A DNA stretch of 64,000 nt, from positions 216,952 to 280,951 of the forward strand of contig NZ_GL872282.1 in NCBI RefSeq assembly GCF_000191065.1. The letters run 5' to 3'. The notes below the pieces were generated by a model. The model saw only the letters and a list, made by a program, of their open reading frames with translations, made no database searches and was not told where the DNA came from. This document shows positions 8,286-17,109 of the stretch, one piece after another. Position numbers and translations under genes: made by a program. Numbering within the stretch: the stretch's first letter is position 1; each line of letters starts with the position of its first letter. Source of the stretch: Prevotella multiformis DSM 16608 (GTDB taxonomy: Bacteria; Bacteroidota; Bacteroidia; Bacteroidales; Bacteroidaceae).

Positions 8286-9741
8286 CCTTCCTGTTGCCTT
8301 TTGACAAAATGATTTTTCCAGCTTCAGTAAGCCTGTATTTTTGGTTGCGGTGCTTGGGATTTTCCGGATGGGTTTGTTCGACAAGTCCCTCTCTCAATGC
8401 AGGATTTAGGTAACTGGTAAGGAAATTATCACGTCCCCTCAAAGATAAACGCTCCATGATTTCTTTCAACGGCAAAATATCATTTCCCAAAGCTGATACA
8501 AGCGACATTACTTGTCCTGCTACTTGTCCTGCTACTTGTCCTGTTTCTTGTCCTGTTTCTTGTCCTGCCACCTTATATCTGAAGACAAGTTTCACTTCAT
8601 TGGTTGTTATTTGATATTCAGGCTCCGGCAAATTAACCTTTTGACATTCTTCTATTATGAGATTTATGCCGCGTCCCCAGCTCTCCAATACTTTTCGCAC
8701 ATAAAGCGTGTCTGCAATTAAAGGATTATGGGGCTTTGAACCATGTTCGGATTTGATTTTATTCATATCCCATTCGGACGGAAACGAACCGGGATTCTCT
8801 ATTTCAACACGGTCATCATAGATGGCTATGGCTACCGAACCTCCAATATCACGGTAACTCCTGTGACATAGGGAGTTGATTACAGCTTCTCGTATAGCCT
8901 TATGCGGTATTTCCAAATGTTCCTCACGCTCCAATGCGTCCGTTGTTCCGGATAATGAAAGATGTCTGAACACAAAAGCCATTGCCTCGTCAAGCAGATG
9001 GAACAAGTTCCCGTGTACCCGTTTGTTGTCTATAAATACGGTTTTGTCTGTACCTCTGAATCGGGCAAGTCGCAGCAAGTTCTGCGGATAATGTACCAGT
9101 TTCTTTTTGGCGAACAATACGGCGGCTGCATTTTTAAGTACACCGCCTTCAAGAAGATTCAGTTTTTCAAGTATGATAGGAACTTCGTCACCTGTCGATT
9201 CGGGTAAACGTCCGTACTCTATTCCTAAACGTACCGTCTTGTGGATTTCCTCTTCATCCAAATCCGTAATCTTCAAATCGGTATTCGGGTAGGTTTCCCA
9301 GCTATGCCAGACTTTTTCATGCTGCAAAAGAAGTTCATTATACTTTGATTGTGGCATCGTTGTGGTCGCACTTTCCACCCGCATATATGGTCTTCCTTTA
9401 TAGCAGAACGGACGGTTGAGCCTTGAATCTTCAACACGAAAAACAATTACTTTCTTCTCACTGTCCGGCAGCGGTGCATAAGATATTTGTACCATTGCCA
9501 CAGGCTCCAACCGGTTGATCGCGTCCGCTATATCCCTCTTGGTCTTGTCGCTCACGTCTTGTCCGATGATTTTTTCCTTGTCGGTAACACCGAACAATAC
9601 CGTGCCGCCTTCTCCGTTAAGGAAAGCGCAAAGCGTTTCCATGCCACGCTCCAACTGTCCGGTGGTTTCCTTGAACTCCACCCGTCCGCATTCTTTTTCG
9701 GCTATCAGCCGTTTTACTATGTCGAGGTTGTCTATGCTCAT
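8278..9741 (-). CDS. Schlafen/AlbA_2 and GHKL-like ATP-binding protein (RecG-related annotation)
   Basis: A protein of 487 residues starting MSIDNLDIVKRLIAEKE. The N-terminal AlbA_2/Schlafen domain (residues about 1-130) is shown by GRVEFKET, then LCAFLNGEGGTVLFGVTDK. A GHKL-like ATP-binding domain (about 240-390) is shown by REAVINSLCHRSY, DDRVEIENPG and SWGRGI. A winged-helix tail (about 420-487) follows a GQ[VE][TA] repeat. Such proteins are often labelled ATP-dependent DNA helicase RecG-related, but no helicase motifs are present. They are common cargo of mobile elements; regulator and defence roles have been suggested and neither is shown here. It is coupled to the small gene downstream. 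Confidence 0.8.
   Translation of the reverse strand: MSIDNLDIVKRLIAEKECGRVEFKETTGQLERGMETLCAFLNGEGGTVLFGVTDKEKIIGQDVSDKTKRDIADAINRLEPVAMVQISYAPLPDSEKKVIVFRVEDSRLNRPFCYKGRPYMRVESATTTMPQSKYNELLLQHEKVWHSWETYPNTDLKITDLDEEEIHKTVRLGIEYGRLPESTGDEVPIILEKLNLLEGGVLKNAAAVLFAKKKLVHYPQNLLRLARFRGTDKTVFIDNKRVHGNLFHLLDEAMAFVFRHLSLSGTTDALEREEHLEIPHKAIREAVINSLCHRSYRDIGGSVAIAIYDDRVEIENPGSFPSEWDMNKIKSEHGSKPHNPLIADTLYVRKVLESWGRGINLIIEECQKVNLPEPEYQITTNEVKLVFRYKVAGQETGQETGQVAGQVAGQVMSLVSALGNDILPLKEIMERLSLRGRDNFLTSYLNPALREGLVEQTHPENPKHRNQKYRLTEAGKIILSKGNRKDG
8510..8570 (-). repeat. 12-base tandem repeat encoding Gly-Gln tetrapeptides
   Basis: Five copies of a 12-base unit (consensus on the + strand ACTTGTCCTGCT, two copies TTTCTTGTCCTG) encode GQETGQETGQVAGQVAGQV between the ATP-binding and winged-helix domains. 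Copy number changes would stay in frame, so the linker length can vary without inactivating the gene. Confidence 0.85.
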
Positions 9742-9891
9742 ATACAATTCTGTAAGGTGGGTACAAAGATAGTGCTTTTCGCTGGTTTTCGGGCGAATAG
9801 ATAACGAAATGTATCTGCACGGCAGGTACAAAACCTACAAAAAATCAGAGAGTGGCATAACGTCACCCCCTGATTCATCATTGGTACAGGA

Positions 9892-10509
9892 TTATTTTCT
9901 CAAACGTTCCATTTCCTCGTCGCGGAGCATCTTCTCGTTCAGTTTCTCCTGCATCCTGTCAAGGAAGTAGGTGCGGCTTTCGTTCTTCCGTCGTTTGATG
10001 TCGATATAGAAGCGGTAGCAGTCCTTTGATTCGACACCGAAAATCTTGTAGAGGAGCGGGGCGAGCTGTTTGAGCGGCATGTTGCCGTTATTGATGCAGC
10101 CCATCTCGTTGATGCCGTAGATAAGTTCCACGAGGTCGATGGCGTTGCCCGTCCATTGCAGGGGTGAGGCGGGATTTTCGGTTGTGTTGTCGGAGGATGT
10201 ACGGATGGGGATTAGTGGTGACACTTGGGGAGCGGCAAGGAACTTCTGCATCTTCCTAACGAAAGAGAGTGCCTTGCTGATGTAGGCTGCAACCTCCCTC
10301 TTTTCTTCGGGAAGATTGCGCACGGGATGGTGCTGCAACTCGATTTCAATGTAAGCCAGCGCGATGATGGTGCGGGTGGTGTCCACATTGCCGTTGCATA
10401 GTTCGATCACTTGCGTGGCGAAAGCCGTGTATGCCGTTTCCATATTGCAGTCCCCGGCTTCGTTTATACGGCGGAAGAACTCTGTTTCCGTCAATAAGAA
10501 ATAATTCAT
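9892..10509 (-). CDS. rteC: RteC, activator of the excision operon
   Basis: A protein of 205 residues starting MNYFLLTETEFFRRINEAGD. It matches RteC of CTnDOT, a mainly helical protein that binds upstream of xis2c and activates the excision genes once RteB has induced it. Typical segments are QWTGNAIDLVELIYGI and FGVESKDCYRFYIDIKRRK. It follows the RibD-like gene after a 211-base gap holding a terminator and two palindromes, so it has its own promoter, in line with separate RteB control. Confidence 0.92.
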   Translation of the reverse strand: MNYFLLTETEFFRRINEAGDCNMETAYTAFATQVIELCNGNVDTTRTIIALAYIEIELQHHPVRNLPEEKREVAAYISKALSFVRKMQKFLAAPQVSPLIPIRTSSDNTTENPASPLQWTGNAIDLVELIYGINEMGCINNGNMPLKQLAPLLYKIFGVESKDCYRFYIDIKRRKNESRTYFLDRMQEKLNEKMLRDEEMERLRK

Positions 10510-10590
10510 GTCCTGTCAATTTTGAAATTTTACACTCTGTTTTTTCGGTATGCGCACATGAATATGATTGGCAAAAAGCGTGTCCATAAA

Positions 10591-10628
10591 ATAAAAAATC
10601 CGGCACGCTCTCTGCAAGGTGCTGGATT
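10591..10628 (-). terminator. Intrinsic terminator after the RibD-like gene
   Basis: On the - strand AATCCAGCAC (10628-10619) pairs with GTGCCGGATT (10606-10597) with one mismatch, followed by TTTTTTAT. It lies in the rteC leader and separates rteC from transcription arriving from rteB and the RibD-like gene. It could also act as an attenuator if the rteC transcript starts upstream of it. Confidence 0.7.
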
Positions 10629-10684
10629 TCAGAGTGATAATTTCGCGATTTATTTATCTGAAAGGAATTGTATTCAGCTTAAAG

Positions 10685-10719
10685 TGTTCATTTACTGAAC
10701 ATTCGTCCATTTTATGGAC
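10685..10719. promoter_or_regulatory. Two adjacent palindromes upstream of rteC, candidate RteB sites
   Basis: TGTTCA-TTTAC-TGAACA (10685-10701) and GTCCAT-TTT-ATGGAC (10705-10719) are perfect inverted repeats about 180-200 bases upstream of rteC. GTCCATAAAAT recurs at 10582-10592 as the inverse of ATTTTATGGAC (10709-10719). The distance suits binding of an NtrC-type activator such as RteB; the assignment is inference. Confidence 0.45.
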
Positions 10720-10720
10720 A

Positions 10721-11134
10721 TCAAACGCACGCTTTATAGATATGGCGGACCACTCCGTTGCGGTACACCTTCTGTGAGGTCAGCGTCCATTGTTCCTGCG
10801 GCAAGGCGGATTGGAAGAAACGCTTTCCCGTTCCGGCAATGAAAGGAATCGTGTAAAGTATGATTTCATCCACCACACGCATACGCAGCAGCCCGTTGAT
10901 GTAGTCCGCTTTTTCAGGAGTGACTTCCGCCAGATAGCAGATGTCTGTTGTGGATTTCCGCCATTCGTCAAGCATGGAGATGGAATAATCCGGTGTGATA
11001 TGATAAAGGGCGTTTTCCCTTATCTCATTGATGCCGCAATCTTCAAGGCGCAGTTCCTTATACGCTTTGCAATATAACTCGGAGCTTTGACAACCGTCTA
11101 TCGTGAGGACGGCAAGAATCTGTACTTTACCCAT
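10721..11134 (-). CDS. RibD C-terminal/DHFR-fold protein
   Basis: A protein of 137 residues starting MGKVQILAVLTIDGCQSSE. It is a short member of the RibD C-terminal (dihydrofolate-reductase-fold) family: an N-terminal strand and TIDG motif, VDEIILYTIPFIAGTGKRFF near residues 88-107, and a C-terminal strand. Full RibD_C domains are about 170-200 residues, and the central cofactor-binding part looks shortened, so reductase activity is doubtful. A homologue is common between rteB and rteC in tetQ elements, but its role there is unknown to me. It lies between a large structured element (11204-11298) and a terminator. Confidence 0.78.
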   Translation of the reverse strand: MGKVQILAVLTIDGCQSSELYCKAYKELRLEDCGINEIRENALYHITPDYSISMLDEWRKSTTDICYLAEVTPEKADYINGLLRMRVVDEIILYTIPFIAGTGKRFFQSALPQEQWTLTSQKVYRNGVVRHIYKACV

Positions 11135-11203
11135 TATCGTTTCCTTTCGTTGGGCAAGGGCAAAAAAGTAGCGTGCAAATCACACTACTTTCAAGCGACG
11201 GCT

Positions 11204-11298
11204 CTGGTAAAGCCTTTTACGGAGAGTACGTGAATGCACGCTATGCGTAGGCATAGCATAAGCATCACGCAATCGTCTCCGTAGTGTCAATTTACCAG
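11204..11298. other. Large imperfect stem-loop between rteB and the RibD-like gene
   Basis: Four nested pairs build one long hairpin: CTGGTAAA (11204-11211) with TTTACCAG (11291-11298); TACGGAGA (11218-11225) with TCTCCGTA (11276-11283); CGTGAATGC (11229-11237) with GCATCACG (11262-11269, one bulge); and GCTATGC (11240-11246) with GCATAGC (11251-11257) around a GTAG loop. There is no coding frame. It could be a structured leader or untranslated RNA, an rteB 3' end, or a folded single-stranded DNA site. Confidence 0.75.
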
Positions 11299-11415
11299 AT
11301 TTTCGCTCGAAACGCCTTGCGGTCTTATGTTATATATAGGCGGCAAAAGGCTCTGCCAGTCGCCGTTACCTTCTAATATGTCATGCAAAGATAGCCATTT
11401 TCAGCGAATTGCGGG

Positions 11416-12738
11416 CTATGGTTGCTCAAATTTATACTTCAATCCATATTCTTCCAGTTTATTATAGAGTGTTGTCCTGCCTATTCCAAGCAATTCGGCA
11501 GCAACCTTCCGGTTCCCGCCAGCCTGCTTCAAAGCACGTATAATCCGCTCTTTATCTTCCTCTTCGTTGCGTAGGGAGAAGCCGACAACAGAGGTTGTTT
11601 CGGTTATTCCAAGTTCCAGATGCTCTTTCGTGACAAGTCCCGTCTGAGCCTGCAACACCGCACCCATGATTTTCTGCCGAAGTTCGCGCACGTTACCCGG
11701 CCATGAATGGATCAGTAACACTTTCCGCGCTTCGGAACTGAAGCCACTAACATTGCATTCCAATTCCTTATTGGCAATCTCACGGAAGAACTCCGCCAGC
11801 GGCATGATGTCCTCCTGACAGTCACGTAAGGGCAGAACGGTTATCTCGAAGTCATGTAGGCGGTATAACAAATCCTGTCGGAAACGCTTTTCATTGACCG
11901 CCTTTTCCAGATCCTCGTTGGTGGCGGCGATGATGCGGACGTTGAAACTGCGGTCGGACTTGTCGCCAACGGGACGGAACCGCCGTTCCTGTATGGCACG
12001 GAGTAACATCTGTTGGGTTTCCGGTGCGAGATTACCCACTTCATCCAAAAACAATGTGCCGCCTTCCGCCTCGTGGAAATAGCCTTTCTTTGTGTTTTCA
12101 GCACCAGTGAACGCTCCTTTAACGTGTCCGAAGAACGCCGATGGCGCAAGTTCTTTGGTGAGTGAGCCGCAGTCCACCGCCACGAAAGGCTTGCCTGAAC
12201 GCTTGCTTTTATCGTGCAGTAGATGGGCAATATGCTCTTTGCCAGTACCGTTCTCCCCGAATATCAGTACGCTCATGTCGGTAGGAGCTACCAGCCTTAT
12301 CCGGTGCATGATTTTCTGAAAGGCTGAACCGTCACGGGCAAATACGGGCATGCGGCTTCGCCCGATATTCCGCTCTTTCAGTATGGTGCGGAGCAAAGGC
12401 ACGAGTTTGTCCTCCACGAGTTGCTTGGGTATGTAGTCCAGCGAACCGAGTTTCATGCTTTCAACCGCCGTATGTACTTCGGCATAGTCGGTCATGATGA
12501 TGAACGGCTGCGTCATGCCTTCTTTGCGCATCCAGCGCAATAGGTCGATGCCGTCACCGTCAGGCAAACGCAAATCAGAAACTACTATATCATTGTCAGC
12601 GGCTTGTTGCAGAAGTTTCTTCGCTGTCGAGAGGTGGAAAGCCTGCACGGTACGGAATTTCTCCCGTGCCAGCAGGTTGCAGACAAACTCGCAATATACG
12701 ATGTTGTCCTCCACCACGATGATTTTTGTTTTATCCAT
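11416..12738 (-). CDS. rteB: RteB, NtrC-type response regulator
   Basis: A protein of 440 residues. The receiver domain (about 1-120) has phospho-acceptor SDLRLPDGDG (Asp near 55). The AAA+ domain (about 145-375) has Walker A GENGTGKE, the GAFTGA loop (near 210) and Walker B GGTLFLDEVG. A C-terminal Fis-type helix-turn-helix reads RKVAAELLGIGRTTLYNKL. It is phosphorylated by RteA and activates rteC. The start overlaps the rteA end by 8 bases, forming one tetQ-rteA-rteB operon. GAFTGA implies dependence on a sigma-54-type mechanism, although no clear -24/-12 site was seen before rteC. Confidence 0.95.
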   Translation of the reverse strand: MDKTKIIVVEDNIVYCEFVCNLLAREKFRTVQAFHLSTAKKLLQQAADNDIVVSDLRLPDGDGIDLLRWMRKEGMTQPFIIMTDYAEVHTAVESMKLGSLDYIPKQLVEDKLVPLLRTILKERNIGRSRMPVFARDGSAFQKIMHRIRLVAPTDMSVLIFGENGTGKEHIAHLLHDKSKRSGKPFVAVDCGSLTKELAPSAFFGHVKGAFTGAENTKKGYFHEAEGGTLFLDEVGNLAPETQQMLLRAIQERRFRPVGDKSDRSFNVRIIAATNEDLEKAVNEKRFRQDLLYRLHDFEITVLPLRDCQEDIMPLAEFFREIANKELECNVSGFSSEARKVLLIHSWPGNVRELRQKIMGAVLQAQTGLVTKEHLELGITETTSVVGFSLRNEEEDKERIIRALKQAGGNRKVAAELLGIGRTTLYNKLEEYGLKYKFEQP

Positions 12739-15049
12739 TTTCGTATTTTCTCCTTTCTTCTTTTGCCAGCCGGATTATCTCCGAACCCTTATCCAATACG
12801 GCAGTCACGGCGTTGTTCAATGCTTCATAATCGGGAACGGCACTCCCATGAAGCTGTTTATAAAGTTCCCTTAATGGTTGGTCGGCACGCAGTATCTCCC
12901 ACGAACTACGTAGGTGGTGTGTCAGGGCGTCCAGTTCTTGAAAGTCTTTCCGTTGTTCCCCATCCCTGACCGACTGCATTTCCTTTTCGGTTTCCGCTAT
13001 CAGTTTATCCAACATGACGGATTCATTGCCGTAAGACAGTAGGGAGGAGAAATCAGGCTTTTCATTTTGTTTACCTTTCATGGCGCACTTGTCGGAAACT
13101 TCCATCAGCTCCGATATGGAAAACGGCTTGAGAAGGCAATCAGAAAATCCACGTTCTAAAAGTTCCTCTCTGTTGCAACTGCCCGAAGCGGTTGTTACAA
13201 TAATCGGAATGATCCTTGAATTGCCCACATTGGAGGTGCGTAGCAGTTCCAACAGCTCGAAGCCGTTTATATCCGGCATATTCAAATCGGTCAGAAGCAG
13301 ACTGTATTCTTTCCGGCGTATCATTTCCATCAGTTCCGCCGCATTGGTACAGGTATCGCAATGTATCCCTTCTTGTGCATACATTTCTTTCAGCATTAGG
13401 AGAAGTACCTTGTCATTGTCGATGGCAACAATATCATGGAGTGTTCGGTTATGATGAATCTGTGTTTTATTTATCCGTTCCGGCAATTCCTCGGCTGACT
13501 GCATGGGTATCTCCACCGTGAAACGGCTGCCCTTGCCTTTCTCGCTCTTCAGCTGGATTGTGCCGCCGAGCATTGTCACAATGCGCTGAACAATGGAAAG
13601 ACCTAATCCGAAGCCGTCCTTTGCGGCAGCGTTTGACAAACGTTCAAACGCACCGAACACACGTTGCTGTTCCTCTTCGGTCATACCCGAACCCGTATCT
13701 TTGACGATAAGTTTCAGCATACCGTTATCATACCCCATTGTCAGAGAAACGGCACCGTTCTCAGTGAACTTGATGGCGTTTGACAGCAGGTTATTTCCAA
13801 TTTGTAGAATGCGTTCCTTATCGGTCAGTACAACAGCATCCGTGTGATTCGTCACAGTAAGAGCAAGTCCCTTGTTTATGGCAATTGGCATAAACTCTGA
13901 TTCGAGCGTATGCGCTATTGATGAAATCCTACACGTGGAGAAATTAGGTTGTTCCTTGCCGTCGTCCAGCCGGAAGAAACTCAGAAGAGTATTAAGCATT
14001 TCACGCATACGGTCGGAGGATTGCTGAATATTTCGGATATACATCCCGGTTTTATCCGCATTGAAGTTTTTTTGTATCAGTCCGGCATAGCCCGTTATTG
14101 CAGTCAGCGGTGTGCGTAATTCATGGGTAATGGTATGTACGGCTTTCTTGCGGGAGGTTATCAGTGCCTCGTTTCGCTTTGCCATTTGTTGCAGTCGCTC
14201 GATTAAATCTGCGGTTTCCTGTTTATATCGCTTGATGCGGTTGGCATTTCGGTGTATGATGATATATGATATGACCAGTAGCAGTATAACGAACCCTGTC
14301 AAGCCCCCAATCTGAATGAACGACCGTTCCCGCATGGCTGTTATCTCGGCTTCCCGCTTTTGTAGGTCAGTTTGTACTTTCCCGTCTATTTGAACAACCA
14401 GTCCTTGCAGTTGCCTGTTAAGTTCCGCATTTCGTGCGGCAAGGCTATCGGCATGAACCGATAAGCGGCGGCTTTGCGCCTGTTGTTCGGTTCTCATATT
14501 CCGGTTAAAGGAACGGTGCATCGTGGTAGTCACAGTTGGTTTCGCTTCTTCCTTTTTGCCGAAGATGCCCAAGAAACCTTTGCGCTTGGACTTCTTGGGC
14601 TGTTCCTGCACACTCTTCTGCACGATTACAGGTACTTGACTGGTTATCTTATCGTTGATGGCTTGTTGTTGTTCAAGTATTTGAACGATTTGGCACATCT
14701 GCCGTTCCTTATCTTCGAGAAGATGGCGTACGCTGTCTATACGCTCTGCCGGATAGGTAGCTTTGAAACGGCAGAGCATACTATCCATTGCCATACGCTG
14801 TGCATGGTAATGTTCGATATCTTTATCGTTCCATTCCAGTATTGTTTCACCAAATAGAGAAAATTTTATCATTTGAATATTGATATTGTTTATCTCTTTT
14901 CGGAACTCGTCTATTTTTTTATTGTCAAGTTCTAATGCTTCTATCTCCTGCCATTCATAGAAGCTATTATATGCTATACATCCGATAAGAACGGAGATAA
15001 GTATATACCCCAACCGTATTGTCTTATAGAAATTCCTGGATCGTTCCAT
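12731..15049 (-). CDS. rteA: RteA, hybrid sensor histidine kinase
   Basis: A protein of 772 residues. One membrane segment lies near residues 11-27 and a second near 250-268, enclosing a helical sensor region. The HisKA domain has HELRTPLTAITGY (His near 308), followed by an HATPase domain with SNAIKFTENG and GFGLGLSIVQR. A receiver domain (Asp near 585, TDLNMPDINGFE) precedes a C-terminal HPt-like segment (LTHHLRSSW). It is the sensor of the tetracycline-induced regulatory cascade. Its ATG overlaps the tetQ stop by one base (TAATG), so its synthesis follows tetQ translation. Confidence 0.95.
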   Translation of the reverse strand: MERSRNFYKTIRLGYILISVLIGCIAYNSFYEWQEIEALELDNKKIDEFRKEINNINIQMIKFSLFGETILEWNDKDIEHYHAQRMAMDSMLCRFKATYPAERIDSVRHLLEDKERQMCQIVQILEQQQAINDKITSQVPVIVQKSVQEQPKKSKRKGFLGIFGKKEEAKPTVTTTMHRSFNRNMRTEQQAQSRRLSVHADSLAARNAELNRQLQGLVVQIDGKVQTDLQKREAEITAMRERSFIQIGGLTGFVILLLVISYIIIHRNANRIKRYKQETADLIERLQQMAKRNEALITSRKKAVHTITHELRTPLTAITGYAGLIQKNFNADKTGMYIRNIQQSSDRMREMLNTLLSFFRLDDGKEQPNFSTCRISSIAHTLESEFMPIAINKGLALTVTNHTDAVVLTDKERILQIGNNLLSNAIKFTENGAVSLTMGYDNGMLKLIVKDTGSGMTEEEQQRVFGAFERLSNAAAKDGFGLGLSIVQRIVTMLGGTIQLKSEKGKGSRFTVEIPMQSAEELPERINKTQIHHNRTLHDIVAIDNDKVLLLMLKEMYAQEGIHCDTCTNAAELMEMIRRKEYSLLLTDLNMPDINGFELLELLRTSNVGNSRIIPIIVTTASGSCNREELLERGFSDCLLKPFSISELMEVSDKCAMKGKQNEKPDFSSLLSYGNESVMLDKLIAETEKEMQSVRDGEQRKDFQELDALTHHLRSSWEILRADQPLRELYKQLHGSAVPDYEALNNAVTAVLDKGSEIIRLAKEERRKYENG

Positions 15050-16974
15050 TATTTTGATGATACTGATTTTTCAAACATGAATAAAAGTTTATCCTTTTCT
15101 TCCATACGGGTATTATCAGAATAACCGCCTTTTGTTATTTGATACCCACACGGCTTAACCATAAAAGTGCCTAAGCCTTTAGTGTATGAACTTACTTCTG
15201 AAGCATAGTCTTTACTTGTATTTAATGGAACTTTCCCTTCAATAAGACACCACTCTTTATTACAACTGATACCTTTAATCTCAGACATCATTTTTTGCAG
15301 ATCTGTAATAGCTTTGGAACTTGCTACTTGTGGTATCTGTAACTCAAAATAGAGCATCGGTTCGAGAATATCCACTCCTGATTGTTGCAAAGCCAACCTG
15401 AAGACATAAGGAGACAATTGTCTAAAATCGGCAGGGGTACTTATCGGACTATAATAAAGGGCATAAGTAAAGGTTACTTTCAAATCCGTCACTTCCCATC
15501 CATGCAATCCCGATTGGCAAGACATACGGATTCCTTCAAAAACGGCATTTTGAAAAGAATGGTTCAGATAACCAAAGGAGATTTCACTTTCGATTTGCAC
15601 CCCTGACCCTATCGGTAAAGGTTCCAGAGTCAGTCCTATTGAGGCCCAGTAAGGGTTGGGAGGGACTTCGATATGGATAATCTTATTCACCTTCTTTTTA
15701 GGTCGTTCTTTGTAGATAGTCTTGATTTCATCAAAATGGGTCTTTACGGAGAATCGTTCTTCCAGCAATGTTTGTATGATTTCTTTTTGGGTTAAACCAT
15801 ATAACGAGATTTCCAATTCATCACTATATGAATTTATGGAAAAGGACAGAGACGGGTCTTCAATAAACAATACATTTAGAGCGGATATCAACTTGCTTCT
15901 CTCTTCGGGCTTGTCTGGTCGGACAGAAGATTTGAGGGCGGGATGCTGATGAGATAATCCTTGAATCAGACAAGGTTTAACACCTAAATAATCTCCGATT
16001 CTTAATTCTTCTATATCTTCTATAATTGCGATATCATTAGCAACCACTTCATCAACATTTATCTCTTTGCCCTGATAAATGGTTTTTAGATTTTTAATCT
16101 TGATGAATTTTTCCGAATCATTGACTTTTATAACGGTTCGAAGTCTCAGACTTCCGTCAATAATTTTTAGAAAACTTCTTTTATGCCCTTTGGGGTCATG
16201 TTCTATTTTATAAAGATAAGCTGAAAGTCTATTTGGGACTGATGCCGGAGGAAATATAAAAGAAATGATGGCGTCTAACAACTCATTGATGCCAATATTG
16301 CACATTGCTGATCCATGCAAGACCGGATAGGCTTTGGCTTTTGCCACAAGAGCGATTATCGCATTCCAATAATCTGCCGGTAAGATTTCTTTATCCGCCA
16401 AATATAGTTCTAATATATCGTCGTCATGGTTGCATACAAATTCTTTGTGTTCTGCCCTTATATCTGTTGAGGTGCAAATCGGGTAAACTACTCCATCGAC
16501 AACCGTTTGCATAAACAAGACGTCTTGCGACAGATTTGTTTTTATGTCCAGATATAAACGCTCAAGATTTACGCCGGCACGATCAATCTTATTGATAAAT
16601 ATAATTGTCGGGATTTGCAGTTTTTGCAAAGTCTTGAACAGCAACTTTGTTTGTGCTTGTATGCCTTCCTTTGCCGATAATATGAGGACTGCTCCATCAA
16701 GCATTTTGAATGTCCGCTCCACCTCTGCAATAAAATCCATGTGTCCCGGAGTGTCAATGATATTGCATTTCACACCATTCCAAACAATAGATGTCGTAGA
16801 AGCCCGAATAGTAATTCCTCTACGTTTTTCTATATCCATAGAGTCTGTTATGGTGTCACCTTTATCAACACTGCCGCGCTTTTCCGTTGCTCCGCAGGCA
16901 AATAGCAGATTTTCGGTTACGGAAGTTTTTCCTGCATCAATGTGAGCAAGAATTCCTAAATTTATAATGTTCAT
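15049..16974 (-). CDS. tetQ: Tet(Q) ribosomal protection protein
   Basis: A protein of 641 residues starting [18 protein letters not shown]. It is an EF-G-like GTPase that removes tetracycline from the ribosome. The G-domain motifs are AHIDAGKTS (G1), DTPGH (G3) and NKID (G4); the C-terminal region keeps the Tet(Q) sequence down to the end. Compared with the common Tet(Q) as I remember it, there are scattered substitutions throughout, for example in the region after YPIC and at [11 protein letters not shown], so this is a diverged allele. Expression is controlled by the leader between 16975 and 17117. Confidence 0.96.
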   Translation of the reverse strand: MNIINLGILAHIDAGKTSVTENLLFACGATEKRGSVDKGDTITDSMDIEKRRGITIRASTTSIVWNGVKCNIIDTPGHMDFIAEVERTFKMLDGAVLILSAKEGIQAQTKLLFKTLQKLQIPTIIFINKIDRAGVNLERLYLDIKTNLSQDVLFMQTVVDGVVYPICTSTDIRAEHKEFVCNHDDDILELYLADKEILPADYWNAIIALVAKAKAYPVLHGSAMCNIGINELLDAIISFIFPPASVPNRLSAYLYKIEHDPKGHKRSFLKIIDGSLRLRTVIKVNDSEKFIKIKNLKTIYQGKEINVDEVVANDIAIIEDIEELRIGDYLGVKPCLIQGLSHQHPALKSSVRPDKPEERSKLISALNVLFIEDPSLSFSINSYSDELEISLYGLTQKEIIQTLLEERFSVKTHFDEIKTIYKERPKKKVNKIIHIEVPPNPYWASIGLTLEPLPIGSGVQIESEISFGYLNHSFQNAVFEGIRMSCQSGLHGWEVTDLKVTFTYALYYSPISTPADFRQLSPYVFRLALQQSGVDILEPMLYFELQIPQVASSKAITDLQKMMSEIKGISCNKEWCLIEGKVPLNTSKDYASEVSSYTKGLGTFMVKPCGYQITKGGYSDNTRMEEKDKLLFMFEKSVSSK

Positions 16975-17021
16975 TTGATTAAGCAATAATATACTACAAT
17001 AGATGCATTGCCGAAACGCAC
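16971..17021 (-). other. Upstream mini-ORF overlapping the tetQ start
   Basis: GTG CGT TTC GGC opens a 16-codon frame preceded nine bases earlier by AGGAGG (17031-17036). It ends in TGA overlapping the tetQ ATG (ATGA). Some Tet(Q) entries, as I recall, have an N-terminal extension of similar sequence in frame with tetQ; here a one-base difference puts it in another frame. It may couple tetQ translation to ribosomes loaded at the only strong Shine-Dalgarno sequence in the leader. Confidence 0.5.
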
Positions 17022-17088
17022 CTTTTAATACCTCCTCGTAGCATGTGGAAAACTACAGGATTCTTAACTCGTATTAATATGTATATTA

Positions 17089-17100
17089 TTACTGCCGCAT
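17089..17100 (-). CDS. Three-residue tetQ leader peptide (MRQ)
   Basis: ATG CGG CAG TAA, followed by a second TAA, lies 115 bases upstream of tetQ and just after the promoter. Translational attenuation through a short leader peptide is established for tetQ in Bacteroides. When tetracycline slows ribosomes here, the downstream structure that hides the tetQ initiation region should open. Confidence 0.75.
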   Translation of the reverse strand: MRQ

Positions 17101-17109
17101 AATTGAACG

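Noticed and set aside
8278-9741. RecG helicase
   Set aside because: Common annotation for this family, but the chain lacks helicase motifs; the AlbA_2 and GHKL-like ATP-binding domains explain the sequence.
10510-10720. A sigma-54 -24/-12 promoter for rteC
   Set aside because: RteB has a GAFTGA loop, so I looked for GG-N10-GC spacing, but the GGCAC and TTGC words present are not spaced correctly.
11204-11298. Integron attC site
   Set aside because: The length and folded arms are similar, but the R' and R'' core boxes (GTTRRRY and RYYYAAC) are absent and there is no integron integrase.
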